Shown piece by piece: positions 6,275 through 13,326 of a stretch of DNA of 13,326 bases (positions are counted from its first letter, which is position 1; every line of letters starts with the position of its first letter). The stretch is taken from assembly GCA_031264605.1 (NCBI GenBank), contig JAISDQ010000112.1, forward strand, positions 1 to 13,326, in the 5' to 3' direction. The position numbers and the translations under genes are program-made. The notes beneath the pieces are model-generated. The model had not been told where the DNA came from, did no database searches, and saw only the letters and a list, made by a program, of their open reading frames with translations. This stretch comes from Synergistaceae bacterium (GTDB lineage Bacteria; Synergistota; Synergistia; Synergistales; Synergistaceae).

Positions 6275-7789
6275 ATGGTCGCACCTTTACTTGAAATGAA
6301 GGATATAGACAAACGTTTCGGCGCTACTCACGCGCTCGAAAAAGTGAGCCTCGACATCGTTCCCGGAGAGGTTCATATGCTGTTGGGCGAAAATGGCGCG
6401 GGGAAATCCACGCTGATGAAGATACTCGCCGGTTCCCTGCGCGCCGACAGCGGCAAGATATATTGGAACGGCGGCGAAATCGAGTTCAACAGACCGCAGG
6501 ACGCTTTCAACGCCGGCATCGGAATGGTATATCAGGAATTAGCCCTGATAGACCATTTAAACGTCATGGAAAACGTGCTTCTCGGAAACCTCCCCAGATA
6601 CGGCAATTCCGCTTTCGTCAACTGGAAAGACGCCGAAAAAAAAGCCCGGAGCGTATTGGCCGAAGTGGGACTGGAAAATATAGACGTTCGGCGCAGGCTC
6701 GGCACTTTCAATCTGGGGATCAGGCAGTTGATAGAAATAGCTAAGACCCTGTCGCGCAACGCGAAGCTCATCATCCTGGATGAGCCGACGTCGGCGCTGA
6801 CCAACTCGGAGACGGAAACGCTGTTCGGCATAATCAGGGGCTTGAAGGAAAAAGGCGTGTCCTTCATCTTTATCACGCATAAACTCGACGAAGCTTTCAC
6901 CATGGGAGACCGGGTAACAGTATTCCGCGACGGCAAAAAAATAGGCGGGACCAAATCCATGTCGGAAACGCTCGAAAGCGAACTCATCACCAGTATGGTA
7001 GGCCGGCCCATAACCGAATTCTATCCCAAGGAACGCAACGCGCTTGCCGACGAAATCGTTCTCTCCGTTGAAAATTTCAGCGACGGCAAATATTTCCACG
7101 ATGTGAATTTCACCGTCCGCGCGGGAGAAGTGCTCGGCGTGGCCGGTCTCGTAGGCTCCGGAACGACGGAAATCGCGGAAACTCTTTACGGCCTTTACAG
7201 ACACAAAAGCGGGAAAATAACGTATATGGGATCGGCGTTCGAGCCTTCCAAGCCTTCGGAATCGCTCAGAAAAGGCATAGGCCTTTTGACCAAGAACCGA
7301 AAGAGCGGGCTGTTGCTTCATCTTCCCATATACCAGAACATCACGCTTTCAAACCCTGTCGACTTCGTCAAATGGAAAATATTCAGAAAAAAACGCGAGG
7401 AACTGGAGAAGGCGAAATACTACGGCAGTCAGCTTCGCATAGCCGCGCCGAGCTACAGGCTCAAATCGGGGATACTGTCGGGAGGCAACCAGCAAAAAGT
7501 CGTGATATCCAAATTGCTGTGCGCCAAGTGCAAACTTTTTATCATGGACGATCCTACGAGGGGCATAGATATAGGCGCTAAAGTCGAAGTCTATAAACTC
7601 ATCAACGAACTCACCCGCTCGAAATGCGCCGTGATACTCATTTCTTCGGAGATGCCGGAGCTGATCGGCATGTCCGACAGGATAATAGTGGCGAGAGACG
7701 GCACTATCGCGGCGAACCTCGACGTGGAAAACTGCACACAGGAACTGATAATGAAACATATTGCCGGAGGTGGAAAGAATGAGCGATGA
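6275..7789 (+). CDS. Sugar ABC transporter ATP-binding protein 1 (RbsA/MglA class, tandem ATPase domains)
   Basis: 504 residues; ATG 6275 with AAAGGAAG upstream. Two fused nucleotide-binding domains as in RbsA, MglA and XylG. Domain 1: Walker A GENGAGKST at 38-46, Q-loop Q87, Walker B LILDEPTSAL near 165-175, and an altered signature FNLGIRQ at 145-151 where the family usually has LSVGQQQ. Domain 2: degenerate Walker A GLVGSGTTE at 291-299 without the lysine (usual for the class), intact signature LSGGNQQ at 401-407, and Walker B IMDDP at 423-427, with D426 replacing the catalytic glutamate. So the site built from Walker A/B of domain 2 and the signature of domain 1 looks inactive, while the other site is complete. 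It should power import through the permease, whose gene overlaps this one by 11 nt. Confidence 0.93.
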   Translation: MVAPLLEMKDIDKRFGATHALEKVSLDIVPGEVHMLLGENGAGKSTLMKILAGSLRADSGKIYWNGGEIEFNRPQDAFNAGIGMVYQELALIDHLNVMENVLLGNLPRYGNSAFVNWKDAEKKARSVLAEVGLENIDVRRRLGTFNLGIRQLIEIAKTLSRNAKLIILDEPTSALTNSETETLFGIIRGLKEKGVSFIFITHKLDEAFTMGDRVTVFRDGKKIGGTKSMSETLESELITSMVGRPITEFYPKERNALADEIVLSVENFSDGKYFHDVNFTVRAGEVLGVAGLVGSGTTEIAETLYGLYRHKSGKITYMGSAFEPSKPSESLRKGIGLLTKNRKSGLLLHLPIYQNITLSNPVDFVKWKIFRKKREELEKAKYYGSQLRIAAPSYRLKSGILSGGNQQKVVISKLLCAKCKLFIMDDPTRGIDIGAKVEVYKLINELTRSKCAVILISSEMPELIGMSDRIIVARDGTIAANLDVENCTQELIMKHIAGGGKNER

Positions 7790-8762
7790 ATCTGGCGGGA
7801 TGAAAATCGGCAGGGTTGGCGTCGTCTTCAGGCAGAGCAGCCCCATTTTCATATTCGCCGGAATTTTTATATTGATGTCCATAGCGAGCCCGTACTTTTT
7901 CGCGTGGAGAAATTTCATGAACGTGCTCCGGCAATCGGCTGTAATCGGCATACTCGCCATGGGGCAGGCTCTCGTCATCATGACGGCGGGCATAGACCTG
8001 TCAGTGGGTTCGATGATGACGCTGAGCGGATGCCTCATAGCGACGGCGTCCACGGCTTGGGGGCTTCATCCGGTAATAGCGGTCGCCACAGGCGTTTCCG
8101 CGGCCACGCTGGTCGGACTTATCAACGGTTTTCTCACGGCGAAAGTCAAATTATACGATTTCATAGCGACGCTCGGCACCAAAACCGCGATCGACGGCGT
8201 GGCGCTGCTCATAACCGACGGCCTTCCGGTATCCAAAATCCCCCCCAGTATCACCGTAATCGGAGGAAAGGCGATAAGTGCCGGAATCCCGATAGCGGCA
8301 ATCGTCTTCGCGCTGATAGCGGCGGCGGCCATAATTATCCTGGGTTACACCACGTTCGGCAGGAACGCGCTGGCGATAGGCGGCAATTCCGAGGCGGCCA
8401 GAGTCTCGGGCGTCGATATCACAAAGACGAAGATAATGGCGATGGCTTTCTGCGGCCTGTGCAGCGGAATAGGGGGCATAGTCATCGTGGGACGGCTAAA
8501 TTCGGCAAACGCGCTCATGGGCACCAACATGGAGCTGAATTCGATAGCGGCGGTCGTCATAGGCGGGACCAGCATCAACGGCGGGCAGGGCACGATGTTC
8601 GGAACGATAATAGGAGTCCTCACCATGGGAGTCCTGCAAAACGGACTGGAACTGCTCAACATATCCTCGTTCTGGCAAAAATTTATCCTCGGGCTCGTCA
8701 TCATCGCGGTGGTGACGCTCGACACGTACAGGCGCAAAAAACTCGACGCCGACAGAAGATGA
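7779..8762 (+). CDS. Sugar ABC transporter permease 1 (RbsC class)
   Basis: 327 residues from ATG 7779, which has GGAGG 8 nt upstream and overlaps the ATPase gene by 11 nt; an in-frame TTG at 7761 would precede that site and is less likely. A hydrophobic inner-membrane protein of the BPD_transp_2 family with about eight to ten membrane segments. The family hallmark GIDLSVGS is at 71-78, and the cytoplasmic IGGNSEAARVSGV segment near 204-216 matches the conserved RbsC coupling loop. Length is typical (RbsC 321). It presumably dimerises and works with ATPase 1 and binding protein 1. Confidence 0.93.
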   Translation: MSDESGGMKIGRVGVVFRQSSPIFIFAGIFILMSIASPYFFAWRNFMNVLRQSAVIGILAMGQALVIMTAGIDLSVGSMMTLSGCLIATASTAWGLHPVIAVATGVSAATLVGLINGFLTAKVKLYDFIATLGTKTAIDGVALLITDGLPVSKIPPSITVIGGKAISAGIPIAAIVFALIAAAAIIILGYTTFGRNALAIGGNSEAARVSGVDITKTKIMAMAFCGLCSGIGGIVIVGRLNSANALMGTNMELNSIAAVVIGGTSINGGQGTMFGTIIGVLTMGVLQNGLELLNISSFWQKFILGLVIIAVVTLDTYRRKKLDADRR

Positions 8763-8808
8763 AGCTAATATGGATTAGGCAATAATCTGAAAACTGGGAG
8801 GAAATGAC

Positions 8809-9675
8809 ATGAAATTCGGGACGTATTTCGCTTATTGGGAACAGGAATGGGACGCCGATTATCCTTATTACTGCGACAAAGTGGCAGGGCTCGGTTTCGA
8901 CATACTCGAACTGGGGGGCGGCGCGTTGGCCGACATGAGCGACGCGGAACTCGCGCGCGTAAAGTCCGCGGCTCAGAACGCCGGAATATCCCTCACGGGC
9001 TGTATCGGATTGCCGGCCGCGTTCGACGTTTCGTCGGCCGATAAAAATGTGAGGGATAACGGCCTGGGTTTGTTGAGACACATACTTACGGCCATGAGCA
9101 AGATCGACGCCACGGTGCTTGGCGGCATCATATACGCGTATTGGCCGGTCGATTACGGCAAACCCGTGGACAAGCCGGGCGTGCGCGCCCGCGCGATCGA
9201 AAGTATGCTCGGCATAGCCGACTTCGCCAGAGAAAACGGGGTGCTGCTGGTTCTTGAGACGGTGAACCGTTTCGAACACTTCCTCATCAATACCAGCGAG
9301 GAAGCCGTGCAGCTCGTAAAAGACATCGGACACCCGAACGTAAAAGTGATGCTCGACTGCTTCCACATGAACATCGAGGAGGATTTCCTCGGCGACGCCA
9401 TACGGACGGCCGGCGAATACCTCGGGCATTTTCATATCGGGGAATGCAACAGGAAGGTCCCCGGCAAGGGGCACATGCCTTGGGACGAAATGGGCAAAGC
9501 TCTCCGCGATATCGGCTACGGCGGCGGAGTCGTCATGGAACCTTTCGTAAAAATGGGCGGCACGGTGGGAAGCGACATAAAAGTATGGCGTGATCTCTCG
9601 GGCGGCGCGGACGAAAAAAAGATGGACGAAGACATAGCGGAAGCGCTCAGGTTCGTGAGGTCTAAATTTGCCTGA
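8809..9675 (+). CDS. D-allulose (D-psicose)/D-tagatose 3-epimerase family protein
   Basis: 288 residues; ATG 8809 follows GGGAGG by 9 nt and lies 46 nt after permease 1. It is a cytoplasmic TIM-barrel (AP_endonuc_2 fold) that reversibly inverts C3 of free ketohexoses using Mn2+ or Co2+. From memory of the characterised Agrobacterium and Clostridium D-psicose 3-epimerases, the resemblance is strong along the whole length, including the opening AYWEQEW, the region VMLDCFHMNIEED, HIGECNRKVPGKG and SDIKVWRDLSGGADE. The metal ligands E150, D183, H209 and E244 fall at the same numbers as in those enzymes, as do Y6, W112, E156, H186, R215 and F246 near the sugar. Differences sit at 36-43 (GGGALADM). 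Lying between two sugar transporters, it fits early catabolism of an imported, unphosphorylated ketose. Exact substrate (allulose, tagatose, sorbose or other) is uncertain. Confidence 0.93.
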   Translation: MKFGTYFAYWEQEWDADYPYYCDKVAGLGFDILELGGGALADMSDAELARVKSAAQNAGISLTGCIGLPAAFDVSSADKNVRDNGLGLLRHILTAMSKIDATVLGGIIYAYWPVDYGKPVDKPGVRARAIESMLGIADFARENGVLLVLETVNRFEHFLINTSEEAVQLVKDIGHPNVKVMLDCFHMNIEEDFLGDAIRTAGEYLGHFHIGECNRKVPGKGHMPWDEMGKALRDIGYGGGVVMEPFVKMGGTVGSDIKVWRDLSGGADEKKMDEDIAEALRFVRSKFA

Positions 9676-9699
9676 AACTCAATGCATACGCGAGTTTTT
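9675..9699 (+). terminator. Weak hairpin plus T-run after the epimerase gene
   Basis: AAACTC (9675-9680) and GAGTTT (9692-9697) pair across an 11-nt loop, and the T-run continues to 9699. The stem is short and AT-rich, so at best it is a leaky terminator or message-end structure in the 77-nt gap before ATPase 2. Confidence 0.3.
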
Positions 9700-9738
9700 C
9701 CGGCACCGTACGCAACGGGCCGCGTTATGTCAGCCGAC

Positions 9739-9743
9739 GGAGG
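9739..9743 (+). promoter_or_regulatory. Ribosome binding site deciding the TTG start of ATPase 2
   Basis: GGAGG ends 9 nt before TTG 9753. The next in-frame ATG (9786) has no such site and would remove conserved N-terminal residues. Confidence 0.75.
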
Positions 9744-9752
9744 TTATACGCT

Positions 9753-11258
9753 TTGAACGAAAGCAGCGCTGATGTCATCCTGAGAATGTCGGGAATAAAA
9801 AAATCCTTCGCGTCGGTGGAGGTGCTTCACGGCGTGGATTTCACCCTGAAACGCGGCGAGATTCACGCGCTGATCGGCGAAAACGGGGCCGGGAAATCCA
9901 CGCTCATAAAGTGTCTGGGCGGCATAATCCGCGCCGACGAGGGAACCGTACAGATAGACGGGCAGCCGGCTCAGATCGGCGGCATCGAGGACGCCGAGAG
10001 ATACGGCATAAGCATAATCCATCAGGAACTCAGCCTCGTCTCCCACATGACGGTCGCCGAAAATATTTATCTCGGTCACATGCCGTTGAAACGGGGTTTC
10101 ATCGACAACCGCGCGATGGAAAAAAACGCCCGCGTCATTTTGGACGCGGTGGGGCTTGAAAAAATCGCGGTCTCGCGCGAATGCGGCGAGCTGACGGTAG
10201 CGCAGCAGCAGATGGTCGAAATCGCGAGGGCGCTCGCGGCTAAAACGCGCATCATAGTGATGGACGAGCCAACGGCGTCGCTGACGGAACGCGAGGCGGA
10301 ACGCCTTTTTGAAATCGCGCGGCGTTACCGCGGCGAGGGCATTTCAATAATTTACATCTCGCACAAGCTGGAGGAAATATTCAAAATAGCCGATAACATC
10401 ACGGTGCTGCGCGACGGCTGGTCGGTGGGCGCAAAAAAACCTTCCGAAGTGACCTACGACGGGCTGGTCAGCATGATGGTCGGCAGGGAATACACCGGAC
10501 ATTACCCGAGGTCGGGGTATACGGGCGGCGAAGAAGCGCTCAGGGTCGAAAATTTCAGCAGCCCCAAAATGTTCCAAAACATCGGCTTCACCGTGCACAA
10601 GGGGGAGGTGCTGGGATTTTACGGCCTGATAGGGAGCGGCAGAACGGAGGTCATGCGGGGCATTTTCGGCATCGACGAAAACGCCTCGGGGGAGATATAC
10701 GTAGGCGGAAAACGCGTCGTCATATCCAATCCCGGCGACGCGATAGCCTCGGGCATAGCGCTTTCTCCGGAGAGCAGAAAAGAGCACGGCCTCATTTTGG
10801 AGCAGACGGTAAGTTTCAACGTGATGCTCACCGTGCTGAAGAAGTTCATCAAAGGCATAAGCATCGACGAAAATTACGAACGCCAGACGCTGTCCGCCTA
10901 TATCGAACGGTTGAAGATAAAACTGAAGAGCGTGTTCCAGCCGGTGAAAAGCCTGTCGGGAGGCAACCAGCAAAAAATCGTCCTCGCGAAATGGCTCGCC
11001 GCGTCGCCCGACGTCCTCATCCTCGACGAACCGACGCGGGGAATCGACGTAGGCGCGAAACACGAGATATACCAGCTAATAACGGAACTGGCGCGGCAGG
11101 GGATGGCGATCGTCTTCATCTCCTCGGAACTGCCGGAAATAATGGGGCTCTCCGACAATATAGTGGTCTTTCATGAGGGCAGACAGACAGGTTTCGTGAC
11201 AAGGGACAAAATACACGAGGCCACGATCCTGAGATACGCGATGGGGGAAGTAAGATGA
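9753..11258 (+). CDS. Sugar ABC transporter ATP-binding protein 2 (RbsA/MglA class, tandem ATPase domains)
   Basis: 501 residues from TTG 9753 (GGAGG upstream). Second tandem-domain ATPase of the locus. Domain 1: Walker A GENGAGKST at 42-50, signature LTVAQQQ at 147-153, Walker B IVMDEP at 168-173. Domain 2: class-typical degenerate Walker A GLIGSGRTE at 291-299, signature LSGGNQQ at 401-407, Walker B ILDEP at 423-427 with the glutamate E426 kept. It is therefore closer to the usual RbsA pattern than ATPase 1, and the two are paralogues rather than a recent duplication, given scattered differences throughout. Its stop overlaps the permease 2 start (ATGA), so the two form a translationally coupled pair. 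Substrate unknown. Confidence 0.93.
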   Translation: MNESSADVILRMSGIKKSFASVEVLHGVDFTLKRGEIHALIGENGAGKSTLIKCLGGIIRADEGTVQIDGQPAQIGGIEDAERYGISIIHQELSLVSHMTVAENIYLGHMPLKRGFIDNRAMEKNARVILDAVGLEKIAVSRECGELTVAQQQMVEIARALAAKTRIIVMDEPTASLTEREAERLFEIARRYRGEGISIIYISHKLEEIFKIADNITVLRDGWSVGAKKPSEVTYDGLVSMMVGREYTGHYPRSGYTGGEEALRVENFSSPKMFQNIGFTVHKGEVLGFYGLIGSGRTEVMRGIFGIDENASGEIYVGGKRVVISNPGDAIASGIALSPESRKEHGLILEQTVSFNVMLTVLKKFIKGISIDENYERQTLSAYIERLKIKLKSVFQPVKSLSGGNQQKIVLAKWLAASPDVLILDEPTRGIDVGAKHEIYQLITELARQGMAIVFISSELPEIMGLSDNIVVFHEGRQTGFVTRDKIHEATILRYAMGEVR

Positions 11259-12244
11259 TAAAACAGTTGTGGTCGAACAACTCGGGCAGGTTCCTCGCCA
11301 TCGTGATACTGCTCGTCATAATATTCGCCGGCGCGGGACAGGATTTCTTCACAAGCAAGAACCTCATAAACGTCGTCCGCGTCACGTCGATGAACAGCCT
11401 CATCGCTTTCGGCATGACGTTCGTCATAATCACCGGCGGCATCGACCTTTCCGTGGGTTCGCTCGTGGCGGTGTCGGGGACGTACTGCGCCGCCGCGATA
11501 ATGATGACGGGCAATTTCTGGGCGGGCATGCTGGTGGGCGTCCTGATCGCGACCCTTCTCGGGCTCGTCAACGGGGCGATCATTTCCTACACGCCCATAC
11601 CTCCGTTCATCGTCACCCTCGCGATGATGCAATCGGCAAGAGGTCTCGCCTATCTGTACTCTCAGGGCAAACCAATACGGCTGCCCAACGAATTCGGGAC
11701 GTACGGCAACGGAGCGCTCCGGGGCGTCATACCGTATCCCATAATCATCATGCTCATCGCCATGGCGCTGCTGTCAGTCCTGCTTTACCGCACGAGATAC
11801 GGCAGATCGCTTTACGCCGTCGGGGGCAATATCGACGCCGCCAGATACTCGGGAATAAAGGTCAAGCGCACGATTCTGAGCGCGTACCTCATATCTGGAA
11901 TACTCGCCGGGATCAACGGAGTGATATGGTCTTCGAGGCTTTACAGCGGTCAGCCCACTCAGGGCGCCAACTTCGAGGTTGACGCGATCGCGGCCGCGAT
12001 AGTGGGCGGCGTCAGCATGACGGGCGGCGTGGGCACCATATTCGGAACCTTCGTCGGCGCTTTGATAATGCAGCTTCTGACCTCCGGGCTCAACTTCATG
12101 AACGTGCCCTTTTACTTTCAGTACATATTCAAGGGCATAGTCATAGTTTCGGCGGTATTCGTCGATTTGAACCGCCACAATATTTCGATGCTGCTCAACA
12201 ATCTCCTGGCGAGGGGCAAACCGAAAACGGCGCCCGAACCGTAG
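11255..12244 (+). CDS. Sugar ABC transporter permease 2 (RbsC class)
   Basis: 329 residues; ATG 11255 overlaps the ATPase 2 stop by 4 nt, with GGGGAAG just upstream. BPD_transp_2 family membrane protein. GIDLSVGS is at 62-69 and VGGNIDAARYSGI, the conserved cytoplasmic segment, near 189-201. Hydrophobic segments run almost the full length, with a more polar loop near 122-145 (YLYSQGKPIRLPNEFGTYG) that is longer than in permease 1 and may face the binding protein. The C-terminus ends in a short basic, proline-containing tail. It forms a transporter with ATPase 2; the cognate binding protein is probably the next gene. Confidence 0.93.
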   Translation: MIKQLWSNNSGRFLAIVILLVIIFAGAGQDFFTSKNLINVVRVTSMNSLIAFGMTFVIITGGIDLSVGSLVAVSGTYCAAAIMMTGNFWAGMLVGVLIATLLGLVNGAIISYTPIPPFIVTLAMMQSARGLAYLYSQGKPIRLPNEFGTYGNGALRGVIPYPIIIMLIAMALLSVLLYRTRYGRSLYAVGGNIDAARYSGIKVKRTILSAYLISGILAGINGVIWSSRLYSGQPTQGANFEVDAIAAAIVGGVSMTGGVGTIFGTFVGALIMQLLTSGLNFMNVPFYFQYIFKGIVIVSAVFVDLNRHNISMLLNNLLARGKPKTAPEP

Positions 12245-12385
12245 GAACGGCGCGTATATAACGAAAGGGGGCGTTCGGACAAACGTAAAGGCTGTATTTC
12301 AATGGCGGCGGCGGCAGGCCGAGGTTCCGGAGGTTTTTCCGATCCGGCGGATGGAACATCGTTAATTTGGAAGGAGAATAAAACA
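12245..12385 (+). other. Intergenic leader before substrate-binding protein 2
   Basis: 141 nt without a gene. It contains small inverted repeats such as ATCCG-G-CGGAT (12348-12358 region) and CGGA/TCCG around a T5 run near 12330-12346. No convincing promoter or strong terminator was found. An in-frame ATG at 12302 could extend the next gene by 28 residues, but it lacks a good ribosome site and would bury the signal peptide. Confidence 0.4.
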
Positions 12386-13326
12386 ATGTCAGGAAAAAAA
12401 ATTTTCGCGTCGATAACCGCAATATTCGTTTTATTGTTTGGCTTCGCGGTATGCGCCCATGAAGCGGCGGCGGCCCCGGTCAAAGTCGGCATCTCCGTGA
12501 TGACGCACAACAACGCGTTTTTCCTCGCTGAAATAGAGGGCTTCCAGGCAAAAGCCGCGGAAATTTGGGGAGAGGGCGGTTTCGAGGTATACACTCCCGA
12601 TCCCGCGCTCGACGTCACGAAGCAGATAGAGCAATGCCAGGACCTGGTCAACAGCGGCGTACAGGCGCTCCTCATCGACGCGATAGACGTCGACGCCATA
12701 CAGCCGGCGGTCGAAGCGGCGAAAGCGGAAAATATACCCGTCATAGCCATCGACACGGCGATCCCGGGGCTCAAATCCGACCTCCTCACCGAAATATACT
12801 CCGACAACACTAACGCCGGGCGTATCGCGGCGCGCGAACTCATCGAGGCCATGGGCAGCGAAGGCGAGATAGGCATCCTGAATCACCCCGAGGTCGCCTG
12901 CGTGCGCGAGCGCACCGACGGTCTCGGCGAGGTGCTCAAGGATTTCCCGAACGTCAAGATAGTGGCCGACGTAGCCTCGCACGGCAACGTGATCGAGTCG
13001 CAGCAGGTCATGGAAACTTTCATCCAGTCCCATCCCAACATGAAGGGCGTATTCGCGATCAACGATCCGACGGCCCAGGGCGCCATCGCGGCCATCAAAG
13101 CGTCCGGCCTGGACATCAAGGTCGTCGCGGTTGACGGCTCTCAGTCGGCCATCGACATGATAAAAGCCGGAGAACTCATCTGTTCGGCGGCCCAGGATCC
13201 CAAAGCCATCGGCGCGAAAGCGGCGGAGAGCGTCAAAGTGTATCTCGACGGCGGCAAAGTCGAAGATACCTACGTCATCCCGACGTTCCCGATAGACACC
13301 AAAAACTGGACGGACTACGACGGAAA
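12386..13326 (+). CDS. Sugar ABC transporter periplasmic substrate-binding protein 2 (partial, C-terminus off right edge)
   Basis: 313 complete codons are visible from ATG 12386, which has AAGGAGA 8 nt upstream. Signal peptide: MSGKK, hydrophobic core to about residue 22, and cleavage in the AHEAAAA stretch (24-30). The mature part is a standard RbsB-type ligand-binding protein of Peripla_BP_4: VKVGISVMTHNNAFF at its start, YSDNTNAGRIAA, VRERTDGL, GVFAINDPTAQGAIAAI and VVAVDGSQSAIDMI are the family's binding-cleft and hinge segments. It is distinct from binding protein 1, shorter between lobes and closer to ribose/allose-type proteins. It probably serves permease 2 and ATPase 2, but could instead head another transporter beyond the edge. 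Only a few C-terminal residues are likely to be missing. Confidence 0.9.
   Translation, partial: MSGKKIFASITAIFVLLFGFAVCAHEAAAAPVKVGISVMTHNNAFFLAEIEGFQAKAAEIWGEGGFEVYTPDPALDVTKQIEQCQDLVNSGVQALLIDAIDVDAIQPAVEAAKAENIPVIAIDTAIPGLKSDLLTEIYSDNTNAGRIAARELIEAMGSEGEIGILNHPEVACVRERTDGLGEVLKDFPNVKIVADVASHGNVIESQQVMETFIQSHPNMKGVFAINDPTAQGAIAAIKASGLDIKVVAVDGSQSAIDMIKAGELICSAAQDPKAIGAKAAESVKVYLDGGKVEDTYVIPTFPIDTKNWTDYDG

Noticed and set aside
6275..12244. Recent tandem duplication of the ATPase-permease pair
   Set aside because: Domain layout and several motif numbers coincide, but protein differences are spread throughout, so these are older paralogues of a common family.
12302..12385. Upstream in-frame start for binding protein 2 adding 28 residues
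   Set aside because: No good ribosome site, and the extension would place the signal peptide internally; ATG 12386 has AAGGAGA.

Overview
The window looks like a chromosomal segment of a moderately GC-rich anaerobic bacterium. Codon use is uniform across it, with many GCG, GGC and ATA codons. Shine-Dalgarno sites are strong, and some genes start at GTG or TTG. The mixture of a molybdate uptake/cofactor operon and rare-sugar ABC transporters would suit a Synergistota- or Firmicutes-like fermenter. That placement is only an impression, since no marker gene is present.

Left half (1-4739, minus strand): one compact five-gene operon read leftward, modA > modB > modC > a molybdopterin-binding (MoeA/MoaB-fold) protein with a four-cysteine tail > a MocA-like nucleotidyltransferase fused to an HD phosphohydrolase domain, cut by the left edge. 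Spacing runs from a 1-nt overlap (modB/modC) to 54 nt. modABC would import molybdate, and the last two genes would use it in molybdenum-cofactor maturation.

Divergent control region (4740-5077, 338 bp): it holds a leftward sigma70-type promoter for modABC, a rightward one for the sugar operon, a 7-bp direct repeat spaced by one helical turn between them, and inverted repeats near both transcripts.

Right half (5078-13326, plus strand): a sugar locus in the order substrate-binding protein 1 > ATPase 1 > permease 1 > ketose 3-epimerase > ATPase 2 > permease 2 > substrate-binding protein 2 (cut by the right edge). Both transporters belong to the RbsABC/MglABC class (carbohydrate uptake transporter family 2). 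The central enzyme is a clear member of the D-allulose (D-psicose)/D-tagatose 3-epimerase family, with all four metal ligands at the family's usual positions. A simple reading is that unphosphorylated rare hexoses are imported by one or both transporters and epimerised at C3 inside the cell. No kinase, dehydrogenase or regulator is in the window, so the substrate and the rest of the pathway remain open. A hairpin with a T-run between binding protein 1 and ATPase 1 probably sets their expression ratio.

No tRNA, rRNA, CRISPR array, insertion sequence or other mobile-element trace was seen.
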